A stretch of DNA of 64,000 bases from Aggregatilineales bacterium (GTDB taxonomy: Bacteria > Chloroflexota > Anaerolineae > Aggregatilineales > Ch27): contig JARKNX010000133.1 in the NCBI GenBank assembly GCA_029976025.1, forward strand, positions 21,683 through 85,682. Direction: 5' to 3'. A program made the translations under genes and the position numbers. This document shows positions 1 to 7,111 of this stretch, piece by piece (the first letter of the stretch is position 1; the number at the start of each line of letters is the position of its first letter). The notes under the pieces were generated by a model. The model worked only from the letters and a program-made list of their open reading frames with translations, did not search any database and was not told where the DNA came from.

Positions 1-401
1 GGCTGCTGCCAGAGGCCCAGCGGGCCGAGCAGGCCGCCCTGGCGCTCCGCGCTGCCTTCCCTGTAGGTGTCGGGGAAGCTCTCCCAGTACGGGGCCTGGA
101 AGTCGCGGTAAAGGACGTAGATGCGATTTTCGGCCTGGTTCCAGATCATCTCGCCGCGCTCAAATTCCAGGCGGGCGAAGACGTGGGCGACAGCCGGGCC
201 GTCCGGACATTCGGCGACCGGATGGGCCACGCTGCCGAAGAACCACACGTTGTGGCATCCCGCCTGTGCGGGGCCAGCGCCGATATCGCCGCCCGGAGCT
301 TCGGCGGCTTCGACGGTTTGCCCGGCGAATATCAGGCCGAAGGCCGCCACGACCAGCAGGAGGCCGATCAAAATCGGGTTGAAATATCCGGAGGATTTCA
401 T
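1..401 (-). CDS. Secreted or membrane-anchored protein, 3' end outside window
   Basis: This minus-strand gene starts at ATG 399-401 after a GGAAA-type ribosome site and runs off the left edge, so only about 133 N-terminal residues are visible. Residues 1-32 form a signal peptide or signal anchor: a short basic start, then a hydrophobic run (ILIGLLLVVAAFGLIFAG). The exported part contains two Cys residues around 51 and 64 (in CHNVWFF and AECPDG) and is rich in aromatic residues. I do not recognise the family. It is divergent from plsY, with 258 bases between the two start codons. That gap holds the plsY promoter and no other gene that I can see. Confidence 0.7.
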   Translation of the reverse strand, partial: MKSSGYFNPILIGLLLVVAAFGLIFAGQTVEAAEAPGGDIGAGPAQAGCHNVWFFGSVAHPVAECPDGPAVAHVFARLEFERGEMIWNQAENRIYVLYRDFQAPYWESFPDTYREGSAERQGGLLGPLGLWQQ

Positions 402-614
402 CTCATTTTCCTTTGTTCAGGTCGCCGGCCGGTGGAGCCTGACGGCGATGTGAAGCGCGTAAACGAACCTGTTTCCATCCCCCTCACTATGACCCGGCTC
501 TTCCCCCGTGTCGATAGTACGCAGGCAGGATAGCCCGATAACCGCTCAGAAAGTATCCTTGTAGCGACTTCAGAGATATCTCACGAATTCCGTACCTTTG
601 CCCCACCTATTGTG

Positions 615-644
615 TTTACAGATTCAGGCCACAGAAACTATAGT
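615..644 (+). promoter_or_regulatory. Candidate sigma70 promoter for plsY
   Basis: TTTACA at 615-620 and TATAGT at 639-644 are separated by 18 bases. Transcription would start close to 651, so the leader before GTG 660 is very short and the AAGGGG at 646-651 may lie at or just before the transcript end. An additional upstream promoter is possible. Confidence 0.4.
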
Positions 645-659
645 AAGGGGAATTCTGAA

Positions 660-1307
660 GTGGACATCCTGGAAGTCATCCGAACTGCCGTACTATGTTA
701 CCTGATTGGGTCGTTCCCGACCGCCTACCTGGTCGGCAGGCTGAACGGCCTCAACATCTTCGAGATTGGCAGCGGGAACATGGGGACCACAAATACCCTG
801 CGCGCCCTGGGCTGGGGCTGGGGTGGGTTCGTGCTGACGGTGGACCTCCTGAAAGGGGTTCTGGCCGTCCTGGTGGCGACGTTTTTGCTGCCGATGGGCA
901 TCGCCCAGGTAGTCGGCGCTCTGGCGGCTATCGTGGGCCACAACTGGTCGATCTTCGCCGCGGTGCTGACCGGCAAACTGCGCGGCGGCAAAGGCGCGGC
1001 CACCTGGCTGGGCACCTTCCTCGTCATGGCGCCCTGGCCGGTGATTGCTGCCGTGGGACTCGTGTTCTTCCTGGTTCTGATCCTGTCGCGCTACGTCTCG
1101 CTGGCCGTCCTGACCAGCGTTGCGGTGGGCGGGCTGGGCATCGCTATCCTGACCCTGGCCGATGTTCACGAGAAGCTCTTTCTGGATACGCCGGATCTGT
1201 TCCTGCTCTACGCGATCATGGCCGCCGGCATCATCTTCTACCGCCACCGCAGCAACATCCAGCGCCTGCGGGCGGGCACTGAGCGCCGCCTGGGCGAACA
1301 TCTGTGA
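660..1307 (+). CDS. plsY: Glycerol-3-phosphate acyltransferase PlsY
   Basis: Integral membrane enzyme that moves the acyl group of acyl-phosphate to glycerol-3-phosphate, giving lysophosphatidate, the first step of phospholipid synthesis in the PlsX/PlsY route. The 215-residue length fits the family. The three PlsY motifs are visible: GSGNMGTTN at 37-45, GHNWSIF at 93-99 and GGKGAAT at 109-115, among about five hydrophobic segments. I chose GTG 660 because AAGGGG lies nine bases upstream; an upstream start at 612 would add 16 polar residues before the first membrane helix. The stop overlaps the GTG of the next gene by four bases (GTGA), which suggests translational coupling. Confidence 0.95.
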   Translation: MDILEVIRTAVLCYLIGSFPTAYLVGRLNGLNIFEIGSGNMGTTNTLRALGWGWGGFVLTVDLLKGVLAVLVATFLLPMGIAQVVGALAAIVGHNWSIFAAVLTGKLRGGKGAATWLGTFLVMAPWPVIAAVGLVFFLVLILSRYVSLAVLTSVAVGGLGIAILTLADVHEKLFLDTPDLFLLYAIMAAGIIFYRHRSNIQRLRAGTERRLGEHL

Positions 1308-1945
1308 GCCTGTTAGTGTGGGCGCAGCAAGCCAGGGGCCTTCGACGGTCCCTGGCTTTTTTGATTATCCTGGCCCTGGGCGGGCTGGCGGCCTGCCAGG
1401 GGACTCCCGCGCCGCCGCCGGCTGTGATGCCTGCCCCGGCTGCGCTGGCCGCTACCTCCCCGCCGCAGCCGACCCTGCCCGCCACGTGGACGCCCACCTC
1501 TACCTTCACCCCCCGCCCGCCTTCGGCCACGCCCACCATGACCCTGACGCCTGCGCCTTCGCCAACGCTGGATGACGCCGGGCGCTGCGCGGCGTTTGCT
1601 GCCATCGGGACGCCTGAGGAGGGCGTGCAGGCTATCCTCGGCCGGCATGGCCGCGTTTCATTCTCCTGGCGATATCCTGTCGCTGGCGAATCGGCCACCC
1701 TCACCGTGTTTCGGGAGCGCGAGCCAGCGCTGACCCGCACGCTCACGCTGTCCGGCACAGCGCTCACGATCGCGGTTGTGCCTTTCCGCGCGTTGTGGGG
1801 GCCGGGGCGCTATAGCTGGCGGCTGGCGCCCAATGACGCCGCCGGCGCTCCGCTGGCCGGCTGTATGGCGGCGGGGTCGTTTACGCTGCTGCTGCGCGAT
1901 CGCCTGTCCCGGACGGACAGCGCCGGGCCGCAGATGTCCGATTGA
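1304..1945 (+). CDS. Predicted lipoprotein with Thr/Pro linker
   Basis: A 213-residue exported protein. A basic N-terminus and a hydrophobic stretch end in the lipobox LAAC (Cys31), followed by a Pro/Thr linker at about 33-85 and a C-terminal globular part with three Cys (two flanking the domain, in GRCAAF and AGCMAA). The start is GTG 1304, which overlaps the plsY stop by four bases. The C-terminal domain has alternating strands (SFSWRYPV, TLTVF) and could be Ig-like, but no family is recognised. The linker type is shared with many other envelope proteins in this window. Confidence 0.75.
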   Translation: MSLLVWAQQARGLRRSLAFLIILALGGLAACQGTPAPPPAVMPAPAALAATSPPQPTLPATWTPTSTFTPRPPSATPTMTLTPAPSPTLDDAGRCAAFAAIGTPEEGVQAILGRHGRVSFSWRYPVAGESATLTVFREREPALTRTLTLSGTALTIAVVPFRALWGPGRYSWRLAPNDAAGAPLAGCMAAGSFTLLLRDRLSRTDSAGPQMSD

Positions 1946-1967
1946 CGGCGGGGGGAGATAGAAGCGC

Positions 1968-2663
1968 ATGGTGGACTTCAGGACGATCTACGCCAGCCGC
2001 GCCGCCGACTACCAGCGCCTGATTGATCACGAGGACGCCGGGGGGAATCTGCTGCCGGCGCTGGAGCGAATCCGCCCGCTCCGCGGCCTGGATGTGGTCG
2101 AGTTTGGCGCGGGGACCGGGCGGCTGACTGTCCTGCTGGCGCCCGTTGTCCGGTCTATACGAGCATTTGACGCCTCTTTCCATATGCTTAACCTGGCTGT
2201 CGAGCGGCTGCGCACCGGCGGCCTGAGCGCGCCGGTTGCTGTCGCCGATAATGCCCGCCTGCCGCTGCCTGCCGCGAGCGCCGATCTGGCTATCGAGGGC
2301 TGGAGCTTCGGCCACCTGACCGGCTGGTACCCGGAAACGTGGCCGGAGGAAGCCGATCGCGCGCTGAACGAGATGTGGCGCGTGCTGCGCCCCGGCGGCA
2401 CGGCTATCGTCATCGAGACGCTGGGGACCGGGCGGGAGACCCCGCTGCCGCCAACCGCCGCCCTGGCCGATTTTTATCGCCGGCTGGAAGACCAGTACGG
2501 GTTCGCGTCGCTGTGGATTCGGACGGACTACCGCTTCGCCTCCCCCGGGCAGGCCGCCGGCGCCACCCGCTTCTTCTTCGGGGATGCCCTGGCGGACGAG
2601 CTGCTGGCGGGGCGACACACGATCCTGCCGGAATGTACGGGGCTGTGGTGGCGTCAGATGTGA
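1968..2663 (+). CDS. Class I SAM-dependent methyltransferase
   Basis: A 231-residue cytosolic protein with a Rossmann-type SAM-binding fold. Motif I is VVEFGAGTGRLT at 43-54, the acidic end of strand 2 is in RAFDAS, and the post-motif-IV region reads EMWRVLRPGGTAIVIETLG, which is typical of UbiE/Methyltransf_11-type enzymes. The substrate cannot be told from the sequence. It is 22 bases after the lipoprotein gene on the same strand, so it is probably in the plsY transcript. Its 3' end faces the membrane protein at 2674-3141 with only ten bases between, and I see no terminator there. Confidence 0.85.
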   Translation: MVDFRTIYASRAADYQRLIDHEDAGGNLLPALERIRPLRGLDVVEFGAGTGRLTVLLAPVVRSIRAFDASFHMLNLAVERLRTGGLSAPVAVADNARLPLPAASADLAIEGWSFGHLTGWYPETWPEEADRALNEMWRVLRPGGTAIVIETLGTGRETPLPPTAALADFYRRLEDQYGFASLWIRTDYRFASPGQAAGATRFFFGDALADELLAGRHTILPECTGLWWRQM

Positions 2664-2673
2664 GCGCCCGCGA

Positions 2674-3141
2674 TCAGGAGTCGCCCGCGTCCGCTCCGGC
2701 GTCGGGGAATCTGCCGGCGAAGAATGCCCGCGACGGGTAGCGGTTGAGATACCACACGCTGTACAGGGCCACCAGCAGGTAGATCGGCAGCGAGCACCGG
2801 TTTATCGTATTGCTGGCGGCAGTCGTTGAATCCAGTAGAGGGCTGGCGGCGCGGTTGGTGAGGTCAACTATCGCCAGCCCGGCGCCGAGCAGCGCCGCGC
2901 CGACAATGACTACCGACAGGATGATCCGGACCTGTGACGGGCGGCCCTGCCAGGCCAGCGCAACCAGGACGAGCACAGTGAGGCTCAGCGTGATGCTGAT
3001 CAGAACGCGGATAGTGGGTTCATTGCCGCTTCGCAGCCCAAAGACGAGGTACAGCAGCGCTTCGGCCAGGGGGTACAGGCCGTATACGACAGCGCAGGCC
3101 AGCAGGGCCAGCGTCAGGCCGTAGGGGCGTCCGGGTCGCAT
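2674..3141 (-). CDS. Small four-helix membrane protein, unknown function
   Basis: A 155-residue protein with four predicted membrane helices (about 8-33, 44-64, 71-94 and 118-134), short loops, and a soluble tail rich in Asp/Ala. No catalytic motif is seen and the family is not recognised. The start ATG 3139-3141 is well supported: AAAGGA lies eight bases upstream and a near-consensus promoter lies just before it. It appears to be a single-gene transcript, convergent with the methyltransferase. Confidence 0.7.
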   Translation of the reverse strand: MRPGRPYGLTLALLACAVVYGLYPLAEALLYLVFGLRSGNEPTIRVLISITLSLTVLVLVALAWQGRPSQVRIILSVVIVGAALLGAGLAIVDLTNRAASPLLDSTTAASNTINRCSLPIYLLVALYSVWYLNRYPSRAFFAGRFPDAGADAGDS

Positions 3142-3170
3142 GGGAGAATCCTTTCAGTGCGTCGGGGTCG

Positions 3171-3199
3171 GTTATAGCCCCGCTCCGGCGCAGCGTCAA
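3171..3199 (-). promoter_or_regulatory. Strong sigma70-like promoter for the 3141 membrane-protein gene
   Basis: On the minus strand TTGACG (complement of 3194-3199) and TATAAC (complement of 3171-3176) are 17 bases apart. Each hexamer matches five of six consensus positions. The predicted start, near 3164, leaves a leader of about 23 bases with AAAGGA before the ATG. Confidence 0.65.
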
Positions 3200-3332
3200 G
3201 GGCGGGCAGCAAAAGGGACAGGGGGCGGGCAGTGGAGCGGCGAGAGGGGCGAAGGCTGCCGGACCTTTGATCGAGCGCCCGGCGATCCTTATTATTCCTG
3301 TCCCCCGCTGCCTGTCCCCGATTTCTGAACGC

Positions 3333-3361
3333 TTGCATTATCGCCCTCATTTACGCATAAT
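3333..3361 (+). promoter_or_regulatory. Candidate promoter for the structured region ahead of recX
   Basis: TTGCAT at 3333-3338 and CATAAT at 3356-3361 are 17 bases apart. The -10 matches five of six positions and the -35 three of six. The predicted transcript would begin near 3368 and pass through the hairpins described in the next entry. Confidence 0.4.
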
Positions 3362-3367
3362 AGAGCC

Positions 3368-3736
3368 ACAACAACAGTGACAGCGGGTGGGGAGTATTTC
3401 CCGCCGCGCGTAAAGTCTGACAGTACTGGAGTGCATCCGAACGTCCGGTGAGATCGGAAAGCGCCGTCACCGGGCGAGGGCAAGAAAACGTAAGGCAGGG
3501 CCGCCGGGCGGTCCATGGAACAGCCTGAGGTAACTGCGACTGCTCACAGCCGCTTTTAAGGGAAGACCCCTGTGGTTCCGATAATCAGTATTGTGTACAG
3601 GAATTGTGGGTTTCAGATATCAGGCTGTTTCCCGGTTATGATTCGGGACGCTCGTCATTTATACGACATACGAGTTGACCGGATTCAGTTCCATAGGACC
3701 TGATCCGCCCCTCACCGAAAGTCGGTCCGTTTTCTT
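3368..3736 (+). ncRNA. Candidate structured RNA or long regulatory leader before recX
   Basis: The 677-base gap 3142-3818 has no convincing gene. Between a candidate promoter (3333-3361) and terminator-like hairpins (3714-3736 and 3773-3804) it holds several good stems. GGTGGGGA/TTCCCGCC pairs around a GTAT loop near 3386-3405. CCGGTGA/TCACCGG forms seven perfect pairs near 3445-3474. GGGCCGC/GCGGTCC pairs near 3498-3514. I tested it by eye against RNase P RNA, tmRNA, SRP RNA, cobalamin, SAM and c-di-GMP riboswitches and found none of their conserved cores. It may be a free RNA of about 370-430 bases or an attenuating leader for recX-rny. The existence of an RNA is inference. Confidence 0.35.
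3714..3736 (+). terminator. Terminator-like hairpin
   Basis: ACCGA and TCGGT pair perfectly around an AAG loop (3714-3726), followed after CCG by TTTTCTT. The stem is short, so termination would be partial. Confidence 0.35.
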
Positions 3737-3772
3737 ATACGCCTGGCTGCGTTCCCGGCTGTTCTGACTTTG

Positions 3773-3804
3773 CCGTGGCCTACCCGCCGCGGTTTTTGTG
3801 TTTT
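3773..3804 (+). terminator. Intrinsic terminator directly before recX
   Basis: CCGTGG (3773-3778) pairs with CCGCGG (3787-3792) including one G-U pair, and is followed at once by TTTTTGTGTTTT (3793-3804). It ends 14 bases before the recX ATG, and the recX ribosome site AGAGGG (3805-3810) follows its last T. It either ends an upstream RNA or acts as an attenuator of recX-rny. Confidence 0.55.
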
Positions 3805-3818
3805 AGAGGGATGCGCCT

Positions 3819-4475
3819 ATGTCCGGCATGATTACGGCGCTGGAAGTTCAGCAACGTAATAAGGAGCGGGTCAGTGTGTATCTCGATGGCGAATTCGCCT
3901 TCGGGGTGACGCTGCTGGAAGCTGCCCGCCTGCGCCGGGGACAGACCCTGTCCGATGCTGAGATTGCCGAGCTTCGCGCCCGCGATGCTGTAGAGCAGGG
4001 CGTGGATCAGGCGGTGCGCTTCCTCTCTTATCGCCCCCGCAGTGCCGGTGAGATTCGCCGCTATCTGGCCCAGAAACGCGCTGAGCCGCCTGTGATTGAG
4101 CAGGTGCTCGACCGGCTGATCGGGCTGGGATACGTGGATGATCTGGCGTTCGCCCGCTACTGGGTCGAGAACCGCGAAGAGTTCCGGCCCAAAGGGCCTC
4201 TGGCGCTGCGGCAGGAGCTTCGTGAAAAGGGGATCTCGAAGGCGCTTATCGATCAGGCTTTGAGCGACGTGGACTTCACCGAGTCGGCCTACCGGGCTGT
4301 TCAGCCACGCCTGGCCGCCTGGGGGGCGCTGGACCGTCGCGCGCTGAAGCAAAAAGTGTACGAATATCTGGCCCGGCGTGGGTTTGGGGCTGAGACTATT
4401 CGGGACGTGATCGATCGCGTGCAGGAAGAAACTGAGATGCCCGGACTGGATCGGTTCGATGATGAGATATTGTAG
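3819..4475 (+). CDS. recX: Regulatory protein RecX
   Basis: A 218-residue RecX-family protein, which in other bacteria binds RecA filaments and limits recombination and the SOS response. It shows the family's three-helix repeats: a core motif FLSYRPRSAGEIRRYL near 67-82, then LGYVDDLAFARYWVENR near 106-122, and a third repeat in the C-terminal third. RecX proteins are often 150-270 residues, so the length is normal. ATG 3819 has AGAGGG eight bases upstream. RNase Y follows 11 bases later on the same strand, so the two are probably co-transcribed. RecA itself is not in the window. An intrinsic terminator just before the gene suggests controlled read-through or an undetected internal promoter. 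Confidence 0.92.
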   Translation: MSGMITALEVQQRNKERVSVYLDGEFAFGVTLLEAARLRRGQTLSDAEIAELRARDAVEQGVDQAVRFLSYRPRSAGEIRRYLAQKRAEPPVIEQVLDRLIGLGYVDDLAFARYWVENREEFRPKGPLALRQELREKGISKALIDQALSDVDFTESAYRAVQPRLAAWGALDRRALKQKVYEYLARRGFGAETIRDVIDRVQEETEMPGLDRFDDEIL

Positions 4476-4486
4476 GAGTACACACC

Positions 4487-6016
4487 ATGGAAGTTGTTGC
4501 CCTGATTGTGGTCGGGCTGGTTGGCCTGATCCTCGGGGCCGCCGGAACGTGGTCTTACGCCAACAGCCAGAACAACAAGCGACGGCTGGAAGCGGAGGAG
4601 GCTGTTGCCCGGCTGGCTGCCGAAGCGGAAGCCAACGCCCGCCAGACTGAAGAACAGGCGAGAGAAAACGCGCTGCAAATCGAACGGGAAGCGAATAAGA
4701 TGGCGGAACGCCGCCGTCGTGAGCTGGAGAGGGAGGAAGACCGCCTGCAAAAGCGCCGCGAGGATATCGATAACCGCGTTGAGCGGCTGGACCAGCGGGA
4801 GCAGCAAATCAACAAACGCCAGAGCCGCATCGACAAGCGGTTCACCGAGATTGAGGAGTTACATGCCCAGCGGGTGTCCGAGCTGCAGCGTATCGCCGAG
4901 ATGACCTCCGAAGAGGCCCGCGAGCAGCTCCTGCACGTGGTCGAGGAAGAGGCGCGCCAGGACATGGCCCGCAAGATACGCGAGGTAGACGCCGAGCTTA
5001 AGGCAACTGCCGATGAGCGCGCCCGCGATATCATCTCGCTGGCGGTGCAGCGCCTGGCCTCCGAACATGTCAGCGAGATTTCCGTCAGCGTGGTGACGCT
5101 GCCTTCTGAGGAGATGAAGGGCCGTATCATCGGGCGGAACGGACGCAATATCCGCGCCTTTGAGCAGGCGACCGGCGTAGACGTGGTGGTGGACGATACC
5201 CCGGAAGCTGTTACCATCAGCAGCTTCAATCCTATCCGCCGCGAAATCGCCAAGCGCACGCTGGCCAAGCTGGTCCTGGATGGGCGTATCCACCCCGCCC
5301 GCATCGAGAAGCTGGTGGAGGACGCCCGCAAGGAAGTCGAGCGCACGATCAAGGATGAGGGCGAGCGCGCCATGTATGAGGTCGGCGTGCCCGGCCTGCA
5401 CCCGGAGCTGGTCAAGCTGGTCGGGCAGCTCAAGTTTCGCACCAGCTACGGCCAGAACCAGCACGCCCACGCCATCGAGACGGCCAACATCGCCGGCATC
5501 ATTGCCGCCGAGCTGGGGGCCGACGTGCAGATTGCCAAGATGGGCGGCCTGCTGCATGACATCGGCAAGGCTGTCGATCACGAAGTCGAGGGCACCCATT
5601 CCGCCATCGGCGCCGAGCTGGCCAAACGCTACAACGCGCCAGATCGGGTCGTGAACTGCATCGCCTCCCACCACCATGAGGTGGAGCAGGAGTGCGTGGA
5701 AGCGGCTATCGTCGAGGCGGCGGATGCCATCAGCGGGGCGCGGCCCGGCGCCCGGCGCGAAAGCCTGGAAGCCTATATCAAGCGCGTCAAGGCGCTGGAA
5801 GACCTGGCCAAGGGCTTTGAAGGCGTCGAGCAGAGCTACGCCTTGCAGGCCGGTCGCGAGGTGCGCATCATCGTCCGGCCGGAAGAGATCGACGATCTGG
5901 CGACGCTGAAGCTGGCCCGCGACATCTCGCGCAAGATCGAAGAGTCGATGCAGTACCCCGGCCAGATCAAGGTGCAGGTCATCCGCGAGACGCGCGCCAC
6001 GGACTACGCGCGGTAA
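4487..6016 (+). CDS. rny: Ribonuclease Y (Rny/YmdA)
   Basis: A membrane-anchored endoribonuclease that starts mRNA decay in many bacteria lacking RNase E. At 509 residues it has the standard length and domain order: a membrane helix at 3-25, a long charged coiled coil at about 30-200, a KH RNA-binding domain at 205-270 with GRIIGRNGRN at 212-221, and an HD metal-dependent domain at about 325-430 with HAHAIE and the catalytic LLHDIGK (His357-Asp358). The start ATG 4487 follows GTAGGAG. The gene forms a unit with recX and is followed by a good terminator at 6059. Confidence 0.96.
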   Translation: MEVVALIVVGLVGLILGAAGTWSYANSQNNKRRLEAEEAVARLAAEAEANARQTEEQARENALQIEREANKMAERRRRELEREEDRLQKRREDIDNRVERLDQREQQINKRQSRIDKRFTEIEELHAQRVSELQRIAEMTSEEAREQLLHVVEEEARQDMARKIREVDAELKATADERARDIISLAVQRLASEHVSEISVSVVTLPSEEMKGRIIGRNGRNIRAFEQATGVDVVVDDTPEAVTISSFNPIRREIAKRTLAKLVLDGRIHPARIEKLVEDARKEVERTIKDEGERAMYEVGVPGLHPELVKLVGQLKFRTSYGQNQHAHAIETANIAGIIAAELGADVQIAKMGGLLHDIGKAVDHEVEGTHSAIGAELAKRYNAPDRVVNCIASHHHEVEQECVEAAIVEAADAISGARPGARRESLEAYIKRVKALEDLAKGFEGVEQSYALQAGREVRIIVRPEEIDDLATLKLARDISRKIEESMQYPGQIKVQVIRETRATDYAR

Positions 6017-6058
6017 TAACTGCGCGCCGCGGTAGTATTCGCGCAGGCAGACATGACG

Positions 6059-6097
6059 ACGGCAGGAGGGTCAGACGGCTCTCCCGCCGTTTTCAAT
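6059..6097 (+). terminator. Intrinsic terminator after rny
   Basis: ACGGCAGGAG (6059-6068) pairs with CTCCCGCCGT (6081-6090) with one A-C mismatch, followed by TTTCAATT. It lies between the convergent ends of rny and the zinc-ribbon gene at 6135. Confidence 0.6.
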
Positions 6098-6134
6098 TAC
6101 ACCTCCGCCGGCCCGATCTGTCTGCGCCGGCCCG

Positions 6135-6476
6135 TTACGAATCGCCGATCGGCTCCGGGTCGTGGTCATGGAACTCCATATCGACCAGCGGCGTATCGGC
6201 GTGAGCTGTGCGCACCTGGGCGCGCTCGCCGCACGGCCCGACATGGGCGCACCACCATTCGCGCTCATCCCAGGCCGGCCCCCACGGACCTTCGGCGGGG
6301 AACTGGGCGTGCCACCATGCCTCACAGGCGGCGCAGCAGAAATGGCGATCCGGCGCGTCGTCGTGCCTGTGCAGCACTACTTTCTGGCCCTGCGGCTGGC
6401 GCGTGCTATAGAAGGTCATATCGATCTGGCTGCCACAGCCATCGCAAATCAGGACGGGAACCGTGCGGATGCTCAT
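6135..6476 (-). CDS. Small zinc-ribbon-like protein
   Basis: A 113-residue cytosolic protein of unknown function. It has two CxxC pairs, CDGC at about 11-14 and CCAAC near 47-51, spaced as in a treble-clef or zinc-ribbon fold, and an acidic His/Asp-rich tail (EFHDHDPEP). I chose ATG 6474-6476 because AGGAGG sits seven bases upstream; an in-frame ATG 63 bases earlier has no ribosome site. It is convergent with rny and lies about 100 bases downstream of the YkgJ-type gene on the same strand, so it could be the last gene of the kinase operon. Confidence 0.7.
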   Translation of the reverse strand: MSIRTVPVLICDGCGSQIDMTFYSTRQPQGQKVVLHRHDDAPDRHFCCAACEAWWHAQFPAEGPWGPAWDEREWWCAHVGPCGERAQVRTAHADTPLVDMEFHDHDPEPIGDS

Positions 6477-6577
6477 GGGTATGCCTCCTGGAGGACCCGG
6501 TGAAGCAGCGGACGGGTTCGCCAGCGGGGAGATCGGCACAACAGGAATGAGGCCGGACTGCTGGCTCCTGATTCGTA

Positions 6578-7102
6578 TTATAAGGGAGAATCGAGCCGCT
6601 GGATCAGGGCGTCGAGGACATGGTAGATAATCGGACAGCCGCCCGCCCCTTCCAGTATGTCGGGCAGGGTCCAGCGGAAGTCCGGCGTCAGCGCCGGATA
6701 GGTGCGGCAGGATTCCGGGCGGTGCGGGTAGATGCTACACCGCATGTCGCGCAGGAAAGCGCACGGCTTCGCCCGCAGCTTGCCCCATTCGCCGGCCGCT
6801 TCCGCCGCTTCATGATCAACATAGCGGGCCGCTGCCTCCGCTGTCGGGATCGCCAGGCCATCAGCCAGGCGCGCGACATCCTCCGGCGTCAGGTAGACAT
6901 CCAGCGAACGACAGCAGTTGGCGCACCGGGTGCAGTCCACGGCGGCGAGGATCGGCGCGGCCAGCGCGTCAACCAGCGCGTCAAGCGCGGCATCCGACAG
7001 TTCGTCTTCCAGCAGCTCTACCGTGTAGCGCAAGACTTCAAATTCGTCGTGTCGCGCCGCGGCCAGCCTGGCGATGCGGTTCAGATCAGTTTCCAGCGCC
7101 AT
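6578..7102 (-). CDS. YkgJ-type Cys-cluster protein (CxxCxxCC)
   Basis: A 174-residue protein of the CxxCxxCC (YkgJ, UPF0153) family, thought to bind zinc or an iron-sulfur cluster; the molecular role is unknown. Cys57, Cys60, Cys63 and Cys64 form the signature. The second half of the site is also present: KPCAFL, MRCSIYPHRPESCRTYP. The C-terminal PDILEGAGGCPII is a further family feature. It starts nine bases after the stop of the Ser/Thr kinase at 7112-9994 on the same strand, so it is very probably co-transcribed with two kinase-fold genes. This context hints at a link to phosphosignalling, but that is inference. Confidence 0.85.
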   Translation of the reverse strand: MALETDLNRIARLAAARHDEFEVLRYTVELLEDELSDAALDALVDALAAPILAAVDCTRCANCCRSLDVYLTPEDVARLADGLAIPTAEAAARYVDHEAAEAAGEWGKLRAKPCAFLRDMRCSIYPHRPESCRTYPALTPDFRWTLPDILEGAGGCPIIYHVLDALIQRLDSPL

Positions 7103-7111
7103 CGGCCAGCC

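Noticed and set aside
3368..3736. RNase P RNA, tmRNA or SRP RNA in the recX leader
   Set aside because: The size fits, but the conserved GAAAGUCC/ACAGAA-type core, the tRNA-like TTCGA arm and the SRP GGAAGGAAGCAG loop are all missing.
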